Assembly: GCA_002842095.1 (NCBI GenBank)
Contig: PHCB01000007.1
Span: forward strand, 124,001 to 188,000
Source of the DNA: a candidate division BRC1 bacterium HGW-BRC1-1
GTDB taxonomy: Bacteria > Sumerlaeota > Sumerlaeia > Sumerlaeales > Sumerlaeaceae
Reading direction: 5' to 3'
DNA length: 64,000 nucleotides
The notes below the pieces were generated by a model that worked only from the letters and a program-made list of their open reading frames with translations, was not told where the DNA came from and ran no database searches. Position 1 is the stretch's first letter. Each line of letters begins with the position of its first letter. Below are positions 38,729 to 46,890 of the stretch, one piece after another. The translations under genes were made by a program, and so were the position numbers.

Positions 38729-39466
38729 TCAGGCGGATTGATTGGCCTTTTCGAGCGCGAGGCCGCGGGGAAACAGGATGTCGTTCTCCTTGTGGATGTG
38801 GACGTGGATGTCGTCGTCCAGTTCGTGGAGGGCATCGAAAAGCACGCGGTGCATGGTGCAGGCATCCTCGGTGGGTTGGTAGTTGTTGGTCAGGGCGCGC
38901 AGGCGCGCGACGCCGTTGTCAGCGCCTTCGTGTTCCATCTCCATCATGCGGATGGGGTTTGCCACCGACCCGCAATGGGAGCCGCGGTTGTCGGAGCCCT
39001 GCTCGATGGCGATGAGCATGGGGAAGAGGATCTGCTCTTCTTTCATGGTGTGCATTTCCAGATCGGCGCGGAGGGCCTGGAACGTGGGGAGCAATTCGTG
39101 GAGTACCGGGTGCTGGTGCCCGTGGCGCGGGGCCACGTGGGCCTGAATTTTCGAGATGCGGGGCAGGGCGCGGCGCATGTAAGCGTGGTGCTTTTCGAGG
39201 ATGTGGTCGATGAGGTCGCGGAGCGAGGCGGTGTTCCAGTCGCGGGTGTCGGGGGTGGCGGTTGCCGCGTCGTGGTGGCGAAGTTCGCCGAGGAGGGTGT
39301 CGGGCACCACATAATACTGGGCGCAGGCGTCGGCGAGAGGCTTGGTTTGCGACGCGCAGATATCGACCCCGTGCTTCTCCAGCACCCAAGCGCGGCGCGG
39401 ACGCTGGCGGATGAGGTCTTTTATGGTCGTCTGGGTGTTGAGGGTTTCTGTGAGGTTGATGGACAT
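38729..39466 (-). CDS. ric: RIC/ScdA family di-iron protein for iron-sulfur cluster repair
   Basis: A 245-residue protein with a DUF542 domain (about 8-45: TIKDLIRQRPRRAWVLEKHG) and a hemerythrin-like di-iron domain. The iron-binding residues are in LIDHILEKHHAYMRR, LEMHTMKEEQILFP, MMEMEHEGADN and HIHKENDILFPR. The usual Cys pair of DUF542 is a single Cys here (GVDICASQ). Family members restore iron-sulfur clusters after NO or peroxide damage. The start at 39466 (MSINLTET) matches the family; the frame extends 23 codons upstream. It precedes the NO reductase gene. Confidence 0.92.
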   Translation of the reverse strand: MSINLTETLNTQTTIKDLIRQRPRRAWVLEKHGVDICASQTKPLADACAQYYVVPDTLLGELRHHDAATATPDTRDWNTASLRDLIDHILEKHHAYMRRALPRISKIQAHVAPRHGHQHPVLHELLPTFQALRADLEMHTMKEEQILFPMLIAIEQGSDNRGSHCGSVANPIRMMEMEHEGADNGVARLRALTNNYQPTEDACTMHRVLFDALHELDDDIHVHIHKENDILFPRGLALEKANQSA

Positions 39467-39549
39467 TGAGAGAGGGGCTCCTCGTAAAATGAGGTCGGGG
39501 GCACGCTGACCTTGCACTTTTGGGTACAGCACCAATCTGGTTCTGTATC

Positions 39550-39563
39550 TTGACGCAGGTTAA
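39550..39563. promoter_or_regulatory. FNR/HcpR-like palindrome upstream of the RIC-NO reductase operon
   Basis: TTGAC-GCAG-GTTAA is one base from the perfect palindrome TTGAC-N4-GTCAA. Sites of this shape bind Crp/FNR-family NO or redox sensors (FNR, DNR, HcpR). It lies about 84-97 bases upstream of the RIC start. Which regulator acts is unknown. Confidence 0.5.
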
Positions 39564-39595
39564 GGAGTCGCAGAAAAAAATGGGGGTAGAGGGTG

Positions 39596-39623
39596 ACAGG
39601 AGGGGGGGCATTCCTGCCCCCCG
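39596..39623. repeat. dispersed palindromic repeat, copy 3
   Basis: ACAGGAG followed by GGGGGGCATTCCTGCCCCCCG. The hairpin GGGGGGCA-TTCC-TGCCCCCC is perfect. It matches 13686-13712 and 17786-17812. Confidence 0.6.
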
Positions 39624-39687
39624 TGGACGTGGCACGGGGTGCCAATGCTTGAAGGGGAAGAGATCGCCGTGTCTGACGATTTTCTAT

Positions 39688-40032
39688 TTAATTACTTAGC
39701 GAGGTCGCAATCGTTTCGTGTCTGACTAAGTCCGACTTTAATATCCGATAACCGAAGTATTGCACTGGCAAAGAGGTCCAAAGACCAAATGCAGCCACAA
39801 GGAAAGTCGCGTAAGGAATCCGAAACAATACGACTGATCCACCGACAATTATCAGAATTTGAAGTATTGTGCCAGAAGCAATCAAGAGTTTTGCAGACAA
39901 GAGAAAGTTGTTTCGCTTAAAGAGCATAATTATTCCAAAACCAAAACCAGTCATGAAGATGAGGTAGAATAGAGAAAAAGCAATGACCCCAAACATCTTT
40001 ATAAAAATCTTAGTGAATATGGCAAGCGTCAC
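39688..40032 (-). CDS. small AT-rich membrane protein, unknown
   Basis: A 114-residue protein starting at GTG 40032, or at ATG 39996 if shorter. It has three hydrophobic helices (about 14-36, 46-64, 70-88) with short polar loops and a basic loop (MLFKRNNF). Base composition is clearly more AT-rich than the flanking genes, which suggests recent acquisition. I recognise no family. No strong ribosome binding site supports either start. Confidence 0.5.
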   Translation of the reverse strand: MTLAIFTKIFIKMFGVIAFSLFYLIFMTGFGFGIIMLFKRNNFLLSAKLLIASGTILQILIIVGGSVVLFRIPYATFLVAAFGLWTSLPVQYFGYRILKSDLVRHETIATSLSN

Positions 40033-40467
40033 AACACCGCCAAATCCACTGATGGTCCAGAGCAGTCCGATGAATGTTATGAATAACCGCAGGTGCCTTG
40101 AACGAAGCTTTTCTATAGTGCGATCCCTAAATGCAGAATGGTCAGAGCGTCAACGGCGCAACACGCCTGATGGAGTGATTCAGTCGCAGAAGTTAATGCG
40201 TCTGTCAAATAATATCCAATTGGTTAGGCGGACAGGGCGGGGGAGTTTGGCCGCGCGGACTTTTGGGCGAACACATAGGTTCGCCCCTACGATAGTCGCG
40301 TTGGATCGTTAGTAGGGGCGGACCTGTGTGTCCGCCCTTTCGCCCCGGTGGTGATGGTTCGTTAGGTTGCAAAATTTCCAATCACGGACGACAAACCAAT
40401 TTTTACTTGAAAAATGTGGATACATGAGGTGAAATTTTGATATTCCTTCAGAACTGTTAGGACCCCC
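40033..40467. other. 435-base intergenic region
   Basis: AT-rich stretch with no supported gene. It contains the 26-bp inverted repeat at 40265-40337 and, at about 40451-40454, the AGGA that precedes the next gene. Otherwise I see nothing. Confidence 0.6.
40265..40337. repeat. 26-bp inverted repeat element
   Basis: The left arm GGGCGAACACATAGGTTCGC... (40265-40290) and the right arm (40312-40337) are complementary at 23 of 26 positions; all three differences are transitions. The spacer is 21 bases. Its outline (TAGGGGCG-ACC-TGTGT-CGCCC) is like small palindromic repeats scattered in many environmental genomes. Confidence 0.75.
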
Positions 40468-40968
40468 ATGAACTTACCACTGATCCTTATGATAGCGGGC
40501 GTTCCGATTTCGCTCTCAATCGGAATTGTCAGTTACCTTGTTGGAAACCGCCTTGGTCTCGCTGGCGGTCTGAACTCGATGTTAGCCATCGGAGTGGGGG
40601 TGGTGGTTTGTTCGGTATGGAATTACAAAGCGGACAAAGATTGTGACAACGTGAAATGGGCGGTCAACTGCTCTAACATCAATGACATTCCGGCGCATGT
40701 ACGAGCGCTATTGCGCGATGGGGACGGTGCGGGTGGCAAATACGCGCTGATCAGCGTCATGGGCTTTTTTAAGTATGGCGTGAGCCTATACTGCCACGGC
40801 GACGTGGTCTTGGTAAACGCCTGCACAGGTCCGTATCCACCCTGGAGGGAGGACGTGATCATGGATAACATGGAACTCATGCGGGACGTCTCTCAGCGGT
40901 GCGCCGCAAGCAGGCGAGAAAAATTGGCCGCTGCTTTGGCGGTTGAAGGCACCGGTGTTGATCAATAG
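40468..40968 (+). CDS. unknown protein with two N-terminal membrane helices
   Basis: A 166-residue protein. Helices span about 4-25 and 35-52, followed by a soluble part with several Cys (DKDCDN, NCSN, CHGD, NACTG). The ATG at 40468 has AGGA upstream with good spacing. The C-terminus is charged (SRREKLAAALAVEG). I recognise no family. It stands alone between AT-rich intergenic regions. Confidence 0.6.
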   Translation: MNLPLILMIAGVPISLSIGIVSYLVGNRLGLAGGLNSMLAIGVGVVVCSVWNYKADKDCDNVKWAVNCSNINDIPAHVRALLRDGDGAGGKYALISVMGFFKYGVSLYCHGDVVLVNACTGPYPPWREDVIMDNMELMRDVSQRCAASRREKLAAALAVEGTGVDQ

Positions 40969-41149
40969 CACCGGTCCCGTTCAAAAAAACAGCAACGTCA
41001 ATTCACTAACCCCGAGTGCCCCCACCCTATGGGATTGGGAGTCCATCCGTTATCAGGCAGCCACAAATCTTCAAAAAGATCACCCGATTGCAGAGCCCCG
41101 AGGATAGGCTTGAGGAAAATCGATTGAGTTCTGTTTTTCTTATTCTCGC

Positions 41150-41761
41150 TCAAACCGTCGCCTCCATGTAGGGTTGCATGATTCTCGAAACTCGGTTTAT
41201 TTTTGCGGATTCCCAAAGTTCATCCATGGTGATTTTGCGCGAGCGCCATGCTTCGCGGAGCGCTTCGAGGGCGACATCGAGACCGACCTTGTTACGGAAC
41301 TTGAAGCAGTCTGCGACGGTCTTGGCCGGGCTGTAAATTTTAACGGGTACGCCGTTAATGATATGCTCCTGGATGCCGAAGGAATAGGCTGGTCCAGAAA
41401 CATAGGTGAGGTTCAGCGGCGGATACTCTACCTTGGGACGCCATGAACCTCGGGGTATGGTCAGCCATATTTCATGGGGGAGTTGTGTTGTAAGGCCATG
41501 GAAGCTCAGGGCCGAGATCAGGCAGACAACGGCGTGGGGCATTCGTTTTGAGACCTCCGCCAGGGACGAATGCTCAGTGACAGGAACTTCCGGAAGGCGA
41601 TAGAGTCCCACAGCGACCTTGTCCAGAAGGCCGTCGCGATGCATCGGATAGAGGTAGTTGCGGGAAATGCCCATTGCCTCAACATCCTCGCCTCGAATGA
41701 TGCCAAGTTTCCCGGCGAGGTTCAGGACTTGCTGTCGCTTTATGGCTGTGTCTTTGTGCAT
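41150..41761 (-). CDS. AbiEi-like antitoxin/transcriptional regulator
   Basis: A 203-residue protein of the AbiEi type. The N-terminal winged helix (about 8-55: LNLAGKLGIIRGEDVEAMGI, YLYPMHRDGLLDKVAVGLYR) is followed by a C-terminal domain with ALSFHGLTTQLPHEIWLTI, YSPAKTVADCFKFRNK and VALEALREAWR, all typical of the family. AbiEi normally represses and neutralises the AbiEii nucleotidyltransferase encoded just downstream. Here the 180 bases downstream hold no such gene, so it stands alone. The start at 41761 (MHKDTA) is chosen by family likeness. Confidence 0.88.
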   Translation of the reverse strand: MHKDTAIKRQQVLNLAGKLGIIRGEDVEAMGISRNYLYPMHRDGLLDKVAVGLYRLPEVPVTEHSSLAEVSKRMPHAVVCLISALSFHGLTTQLPHEIWLTIPRGSWRPKVEYPPLNLTYVSGPAYSFGIQEHIINGVPVKIYSPAKTVADCFKFRNKVGLDVALEALREAWRSRKITMDELWESAKINRVSRIMQPYMEATV

Positions 41762-41844
41762 ATCCCAATCAGTTGCACAGAAGTGATTGGGATGTGCGAC
41801 GATTAATCGTGTGCGTTCTCTCCGGCAGCAAACAGGTTGCACGC

Positions 41845-41905
41845 AAAAAAATAGGGGACGGCCGCCCGCACTCCGCGCATCTGGAGCGATCGGGTCAGCC
41901 GTCCC
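41845..41905 (-). terminator. intrinsic terminator of the peroxiredoxin gene
   Basis: On the minus strand GGGACGGC (from 41905) pairs with GCCGTCCC (ending 41854) around a 36-base loop and is followed by TATTTTTTT. It lies about 44 bases after the peroxiredoxin stop. Confidence 0.8.
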
Positions 41906-41948
41906 TTGATTCGATTCAGTTGCTGCTCGCGCAACCCGCGCTTTTACA

Positions 41949-42419
41949 TTACGCGGATTTCAGGGCTGCTTTGATTTTTTCGAAGTCGGGGAGGTCGTGG
42001 GCGTCTTCTTTTACTTCGGCGTAGACTACCTTGCCTTCTTTGTTGATGACGAAGGCGGAGCGTTTGCAGACGCCTTTGAAGCCCATGAGGTCTTCATAGA
42101 GGGTGTCGTAGGCTTTTGAGACGTCTTTGTTGAAGTCGCTGGCCATGTCGAAGGGGTAGTTGTTTTCTTCTTTGAACTTGGCGAGGGCGAAGGGGCTGTC
42201 GACGCTGATGCCGACTACGTGTGCGTCGAGGTCTTTGTATTCCTGAAAGCTGTCGCGCATGGCGCACAGTTCGGAGGTGCAGACGGGGGTCCAGGCGAGG
42301 GGAAAGAAGAGCAGTACGGCGTTGTGCTTGCCTTTGCAGTTGCTGAGTATGAATTTTTCTTTTCCGCCCGCGAGGGGGATTTCGAATTCCGGGGCGTCTT
42401 GGCCGACGGTGATGGGCAT
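41949..42419 (-). CDS. peroxiredoxin, AhpC/TSA family
   Basis: A 156-residue cytoplasmic peroxiredoxin. The peroxidatic Cys is in LAWTPVCTSELC, in the usual PxxxTxxC arrangement; the nearby second Cys (SELC) and a Cys at KGVCKRSAF could resolve the disulfide. The pattern GISVDSPFALAKFKEENNYPFD is close to the AhpE/PrxQ-like group. It reduces hydrogen peroxide or organic peroxides. CAGGAGA precedes the ATG at good distance. Confidence 0.93.
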   Translation of the reverse strand: MPITVGQDAPEFEIPLAGGKEKFILSNCKGKHNAVLLFFPLAWTPVCTSELCAMRDSFQEYKDLDAHVVGISVDSPFALAKFKEENNYPFDMASDFNKDVSKAYDTLYEDLMGFKGVCKRSAFVINKEGKVVYAEVKEDAHDLPDFEKIKAALKSA

Positions 42420-42604
42420 GGGTTGAGTCTCCTGTTAGTCATGGGTGTTGCTGGGTGATTGGATAACTCTGCGACGCAAACGTTCCCCGATCAATGGGAA
42501 TTTTGCATGCAGCGCGGGTGGGGTGCGTCTCCCTGCTTGCAATTCGCCTTTTAACAATCGTGCATGGCACCTTCACTTCAATCGCACTGGGCGGAGGCAG
42601 GGTT

Positions 42605-43396
42605 TTGCTCAATCATATATGGGCTTTATTGATTATCGTGGGAATTATCGTGGCCGGGGCGTCGGTGGTTTACGAAACGTCGGTGGTGGGGGAGAAGACG
42701 ATCACCACGATGGTGGACGGCAAGAAGGTTGAAGAAGTTGTCAAGTACACCAACTCGCGCGATAAGGCGGTGGCCTTTGCTGCGGCGGGAAACAAGCTGA
42801 CCAAGGCAGCCGTCAACTCGGTGTCGTTTCGTTATGAGAATGACAAGGGCTCGGAGAGTGACGGCGCGGTGGGGCTGGCTATTTCGCTTATCGGCATCAT
42901 GGCGCTGTGGCTGGGGTTGATGAAAATCGCGGAAGAGGCCGGGCTGATTCAGGCGCTGGCGCGGGCGATCTCGCCGTTGTTCCGCATTATCTTTCCGTCC
43001 ATCCCCAAGGGGCATCCGGCGGCGGGGGCAATTTTAATGAACCTCGCGGCAAACATGCTGGGGCTGGATAACGCCGCCACGCCGCTGGGCATCAAGGCGA
43101 TGAAGGAACTGCAGGAACTGAACGGCGACAAGGAGACGGCATCCAACGCCATGGTGATGTTTCTCTGCATCAACGTTTCGAGCATCACGCTGCTGCCGGC
43201 GTCCATCATTGGGTATCGTGCGGCCAATAACAGCAACAACCTCACGCAGTTCATGGTGCCGATGCTTATTGCCACGACGATCGGCACGCTGACGGCGGTG
43301 ATCTCGTGCCTCATTATTCAGAAGTTCTCGAAGGACACTCCGCCGGCCAGCCCCGTGGATGCGGCACCGATGGTCAGTGAAGGAGAAGTTCAATGA
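42605..43396 (+). CDS. spmA: spore maturation protein A-like membrane protein
   Basis: A 263-residue membrane protein of the SpmA/nucleoside-recognition (Gate) family. The start is TTG 42605, which gives the family start (M)LNHIWALLII; GGAGG lies seven bases upstream, and the upstream in-frame ATG at 42494 adds sequence unlike the family. Several helices and the AEEAGLIQALARAISPLFRI and NMLGLDNAATPLGIKAM segments are seen. SpmA and SpmB are needed for spore core dehydration in Bacillus but also occur in many non-spore-formers with unknown role. Its stop overlaps the spmB start as ATGA. Confidence 0.92.
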   Translation: MLNHIWALLIIVGIIVAGASVVYETSVVGEKTITTMVDGKKVEEVVKYTNSRDKAVAFAAAGNKLTKAAVNSVSFRYENDKGSESDGAVGLAISLIGIMALWLGLMKIAEEAGLIQALARAISPLFRIIFPSIPKGHPAAGAILMNLAANMLGLDNAATPLGIKAMKELQELNGDKETASNAMVMFLCINVSSITLLPASIIGYRAANNSNNLTQFMVPMLIATTIGTLTAVISCLIIQKFSKDTPPASPVDAAPMVSEGEVQ

Positions 43397-43965
43397 ACGC
43401 CGCTGACGTACAACCCATGTGGATGCTGGTGACGACGGCGGTCAGCAACTGGATCATTCCCTTCATCATGATCTTCATCGTCGCCTACGGCTATTACAAG
43501 AAGGTGAAGGTTTACGAAGTGTTCGTGGAGGGGGCCAAGGATGGCTTCACCACGGGCGTCATGATCATCCCTTACCTAGTGGTTATCCTGGTGGCCATCG
43601 CGATTTTCCGCACGTCGGGCAGCATGGATTTTATCGCAAAGGGGATCATCGGCAAGATCATCCCTGCCAATATTTTCCCGCCCGATGTTGTCATCATGTC
43701 GCTTCTCAAACCGCTCAGCGGCAGCGGGGCGCGGGGAATCATGGTTGAAATTTTCCAGCGGCTCGGTCCCGACAGTTTCCCCGGTTTCATGGCGTCGACG
43801 ATTCAGGGCAGCACCGAGACGACGTTTTACGTTATCGCGGTTTATTACGGCGCTATTGGTGTGAAGCGGCTTCGTCACACGGTGGCCGTGGGGCTGTTCG
43901 CGGAGATCGTTGCTGTCTTCGCATCGGTGACGCTGACGAACATCTGGTTCCATTTCATGAAATAA
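43393..43965 (+). CDS. spmB: spore maturation protein B-like membrane protein
   Basis: A 190-residue membrane protein with about five helices, including YEVFVEGAKDGFTTGVMIIP, LLKPLSGSGARGIM and STIQGSTETTFYVIAVYYG, all typical of SpmB. It is translated from an ATG overlapping the spmA stop, which implies equal expression. No other sporulation gene is in the window. Confidence 0.93.
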   Translation: MNAADVQPMWMLVTTAVSNWIIPFIMIFIVAYGYYKKVKVYEVFVEGAKDGFTTGVMIIPYLVVILVAIAIFRTSGSMDFIAKGIIGKIIPANIFPPDVVIMSLLKPLSGSGARGIMVEIFQRLGPDSFPGFMASTIQGSTETTFYVIAVYYGAIGVKRLRHTVAVGLFAEIVAVFASVTLTNIWFHFMK

Positions 43966-44041
43966 AACATTGCCACGAGGGCGGGCGTTCGCGTTGCTGA
44001 TGACGCCTCAATCGTGTGGAAAAGAGTACATCGTTTCGCCC

Positions 44042-44938
44042 ATGCAATGGCTCATCATCATATTCTTCACTTACCTCGCCGCCATTACGGTGGGCGGTAC
44101 GTTGCTGCATAAGCGCAAGTTGGTTTGGGACCACTGGAAATATTTCATCCTGACCTTCGGCGCAGTGCTGATGATCCTGCCATTTTACTGGATGATCATC
44201 ACGTCGCTGAAAAGCTACGGTGAGTCGAGCGCGTACCCGCCAACCTGGTGGCCCAACGAAATGCTGTGGAGCAATTACTCCGAGGCCTGGCACAAGCCCG
44301 AGGTGGGGTTTGCGCGTTACTACTGGATGACCATCTCGACCACGGTGATGAGCACGGTGGGCGTGTTGGTGACGGGTATGCTGGCGGCGTATGCTTTTGC
44401 GCGGATGCAGTTTCCCGGGCGGGCGCTGTTTTTCTATCTCGTGCTGGCCACGCTGATGGTGCCCGGGCAGGTGCTCATCATTCCCAACTACATCATTCTA
44501 GCGAAGTTCAACTGGCTCGATACTTACAAGGCCCTTGTGGTGCCATGGCTGGCGAGCGTCTTCACGATCTTCCTCATGCGACAGTTTTTCATGACCATCC
44601 CCATGGACTTGTGGGATGCGGCGCAGATTGATGGGGCGGGGCGCTGGCGGTTTTTGTGGCTGGTGTTGGTGCCGCTGTCGCGGCCGGTGCTCATCACGAG
44701 CGGGTTGTTCACGTTTATCGCCACGTGGAACTCGCTGCTGTGGCCCCTCATTATGACCACGAGTGCCGAGATGCGCACGTTGATGGTGGGGCTTCAGGTG
44801 TTTACCAACGAGGCCAGCAACGACTACAACCTGCTCATGGCGGCGTCGACGTTCTGCATCATGCCCGTGGTAGTTGTGTTCTTTTTCATGCAGCGATATT
44901 TCATCGAGGGAATTGCGCGCAGCGGATTGAAGTCGTAG
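44042..44938 (+). CDS. carbohydrate ABC transporter permease, MalG-like
   Basis: A 298-residue permease of the MalFG type with six or seven helices. The conserved loop that docks to the ATPase is DAAQIDGAGRWRFLWLVLVP, and IIPNYIILAKFNWLDTY precedes it. It imports a sugar with a MalF-type partner, a binding protein and an ATPase; none of them is nearby, so it is an isolated permease gene. An extra N-terminal helix (about 1-22, MQWLIIIFFTYLA) precedes the usual start of the fold. The start at 44042 is chosen over an in-frame ATG at 43970. Confidence 0.9.
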   Translation: MQWLIIIFFTYLAAITVGGTLLHKRKLVWDHWKYFILTFGAVLMILPFYWMIITSLKSYGESSAYPPTWWPNEMLWSNYSEAWHKPEVGFARYYWMTISTTVMSTVGVLVTGMLAAYAFARMQFPGRALFFYLVLATLMVPGQVLIIPNYIILAKFNWLDTYKALVVPWLASVFTIFLMRQFFMTIPMDLWDAAQIDGAGRWRFLWLVLVPLSRPVLITSGLFTFIATWNSLLWPLIMTTSAEMRTLMVGLQVFTNEASNDYNLLMAASTFCIMPVVVVFFFMQRYFIEGIARSGLKS

Positions 44939-45053
44939 CGCGGCGGGCGGTCGCTGCCCAAAGATGAACACGGAAGCGGCCTTGCTGTTATACCATGAGC
45001 GGATGGTCCTGTTTTGGGGGCCGTCTTTAGCCTGCTAATTAACGGAGATTTTC

Positions 45054-46136
45054 TTGGCCCAGAAACCACTGACCATCGGCGGACAAGCGATTATCGAGGG
45101 CGTGATGATGCGCGGCCCGAATGGTTACGCCATGAGCGTCCGGCGCGCGGACGGCTCGATTCGCACGGAGTCTACGCCCCACCATCCTCTCACCGTTCGC
45201 AAGCCGTGGCTGAACCTGCCTATATTGCGCGGGGCTGTGGGGCTGGTGGAGATGATGACGATCGGCATGAAGGCGCTGGAGTTCTCCGCTCAGGAAGCCG
45301 AGCGTGGCGAGGCTGCCAAGGAAGCTGCGGCCAAAGGGCTGGATCTCCCTCATGATGATAGCCCGGAAAAACCCATTTCAAAATGGGCGCTGGCGCTCAC
45401 GCTCACATTTAGTCTGGTGGTGGGTCTGGTGATGTTCAACGTGCTGCCGAATCTGGCCACGGCGTTTATCGCGTTTCTCACGGGCACGGGCGACAGGGTG
45501 CTGCTCGAAGAGCATCACCCGATCGTTTACAATCTGATTTCTGGCGTGATCCGTCTCATCATTATCGTCGGTTACATCTGGGCGATTTCGTTGATGAATG
45601 ACGTGAAGCGACTGTTTCAGTACCACGGCGCCGAGCACAAGGTGGTGAGCGCGTTTGAGTCGGGCAAAGAACTCACGGTGGCTCATGCGCAGAGCTTCAC
45701 CACGCTGCATCCGCGGTGCGGGACCACGTTCATTGCGCTGACCATGATGGTGGCTATCTTCGTGTTTGCGTTCTTCGCCTATGCGCTCATGTGGGTGTGG
45801 CCTGAATTTGGAAACATCCCTTTCTGGCCGCGTAAGGCCATTCTTATTTTGGGGCACATTGCGGTCATGCCGCTGGTAGCGGGCGTGTGTTTCGAGGTGC
45901 TGCGGCTGGGCGGGCGTTACCGGAACAATCTGTTCCTGAAGGCGATCATCACGCCGGGCTATTGGTTCCAACGCCTGACAACGAGCAATCCCGATGACAG
46001 CATGGTCGAGGTGGCCATTCGGTCTTTGGAATCCGCGCTGGCGCTGCCTGTGCCGGCGTTGGCCGAAGCAACCGTGAAGGGCGTGGCTCCCACCCGAAGT
46101 GACGAAATGCCCGAGGAAGCAGCAGCGGTCGGCTGA
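45054..46136 (+). CDS. DUF1385 (YqhQ) family membrane protein
   Basis: A 360-residue protein of the DUF1385/YqhQ family. The start is TTG 45054 with ACGGAG upstream. The family start IGGQAIIEGVMMRGP is clear, then membrane helices (about 110-190 and 215-300) and the central YHGAEHKVVSAFE and TLHPRCGTTFI motifs, which look like metal or cofactor ligands. The function is not established; in Bacillus it lies near ribosome-related genes. It converges with metW, which ends 10 bases away. Confidence 0.9.
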   Translation: MAQKPLTIGGQAIIEGVMMRGPNGYAMSVRRADGSIRTESTPHHPLTVRKPWLNLPILRGAVGLVEMMTIGMKALEFSAQEAERGEAAKEAAAKGLDLPHDDSPEKPISKWALALTLTFSLVVGLVMFNVLPNLATAFIAFLTGTGDRVLLEEHHPIVYNLISGVIRLIIIVGYIWAISLMNDVKRLFQYHGAEHKVVSAFESGKELTVAHAQSFTTLHPRCGTTFIALTMMVAIFVFAFFAYALMWVWPEFGNIPFWPRKAILILGHIAVMPLVAGVCFEVLRLGGRYRNNLFLKAIITPGYWFQRLTTSNPDDSMVEVAIRSLESALALPVPALAEATVKGVAPTRSDEMPEEAAAVG

Positions 46137-46146
46137 AGCGGAGCCG

Positions 46147-46770
46147 TCAGTCTTCTTTTTCGATGAGGTACATGGCCAACTCGGAGAAGAGGTTCGGCCA
46201 GGATACAACCTCGCGGCCCTTGGCGACGAAACTTTTTTCCACGATGCGCCATCGGGCGTGTTCCACAAATTCCTCCCAATCGAGCACGCTTAAATAGTGT
46301 CGGTTGGGTGACTCGAACCACTTGTGGGGCAGGCTTGGGGTGTCGGGGGCATGGCCATGGACGGCCAGTTGCCAGCGTGAACGCCAGTTGGCGAAATTGG
46401 GGAACACCACCACGGCGCGACGGCCGACGCGCAGGGCTTCCTCGATGACGTTGAGGGGATCGCCCAGTTCCTGAATGGTGAGGCTCAGGATGGCGAGGTC
46501 GAAGCTGTTGTCGCCGTAGGCGACCAGCCCTTCATCCACGTTGCCGTGGTAGACGCTCAGTCCGCGCAGGATGGCCTGATGCACGAGTTCCTGGGAAAGC
46601 TCAATGCCGGAGCCGCGGGTGCGCTTGCGCTCGGCCAGCAGGGCCAGCAGGGTTCCGTCGCCACAGCCGATGTCGATTACGCGGGCGCCCTCGGGGGTGC
46701 GGGCGGCTATCCATTCGTAAATGGCGGTGCGGTTGGGATTCGGATGGATCTGCTGGGGCTGCGACGTCAT
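46147..46770 (-). CDS. metW: MetW-like methyltransferase-fold protein
   Basis: A 207-residue MetW. The SAM-binding motif is ARVIDIGCGDGTLLALL; the family features ELSQELVHQAILRGLSVYHG, FDLAILSLTIQEL, RRAVVVFPNFANWRSR and PNRHYLSVLDWEEF are all present. MetW is linked to MetX in methionine synthesis and is needed for homoserine activation in several bacteria. Here it lies 120 bases downstream of metX in the same direction. Confidence 0.95.
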   Translation of the reverse strand: MTSQPQQIHPNPNRTAIYEWIAARTPEGARVIDIGCGDGTLLALLAERKRTRGSGIELSQELVHQAILRGLSVYHGNVDEGLVAYGDNSFDLAILSLTIQELGDPLNVIEEALRVGRRAVVVFPNFANWRSRWQLAVHGHAPDTPSLPHKWFESPNRHYLSVLDWEEFVEHARWRIVEKSFVAKGREVVSWPNLFSELAMYLIEKED

Positions 46771-46890
46771 GATTGGACAAGACCATTGCTGAACCGGGAT
46801 GGCATGTCGCGCAACTCTTCCGCGAGGGGAGGGTTTTGCGGCAGCTTGGGCGATGCGGTCAGGCCTCGGCGCGCACGTCCGATTACAGCC

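Noticed and set aside
40969-41149. Remnant of an AbiEii toxin downstream of the AbiEi-like gene
   Set aside because: None of the short frames there shows nucleotidyltransferase motifs.
42494-42604. ATG 42494 as the spmA start
   Set aside because: The added 37 residues are unlike the family, and a strong GGAGG stands before TTG 42605.
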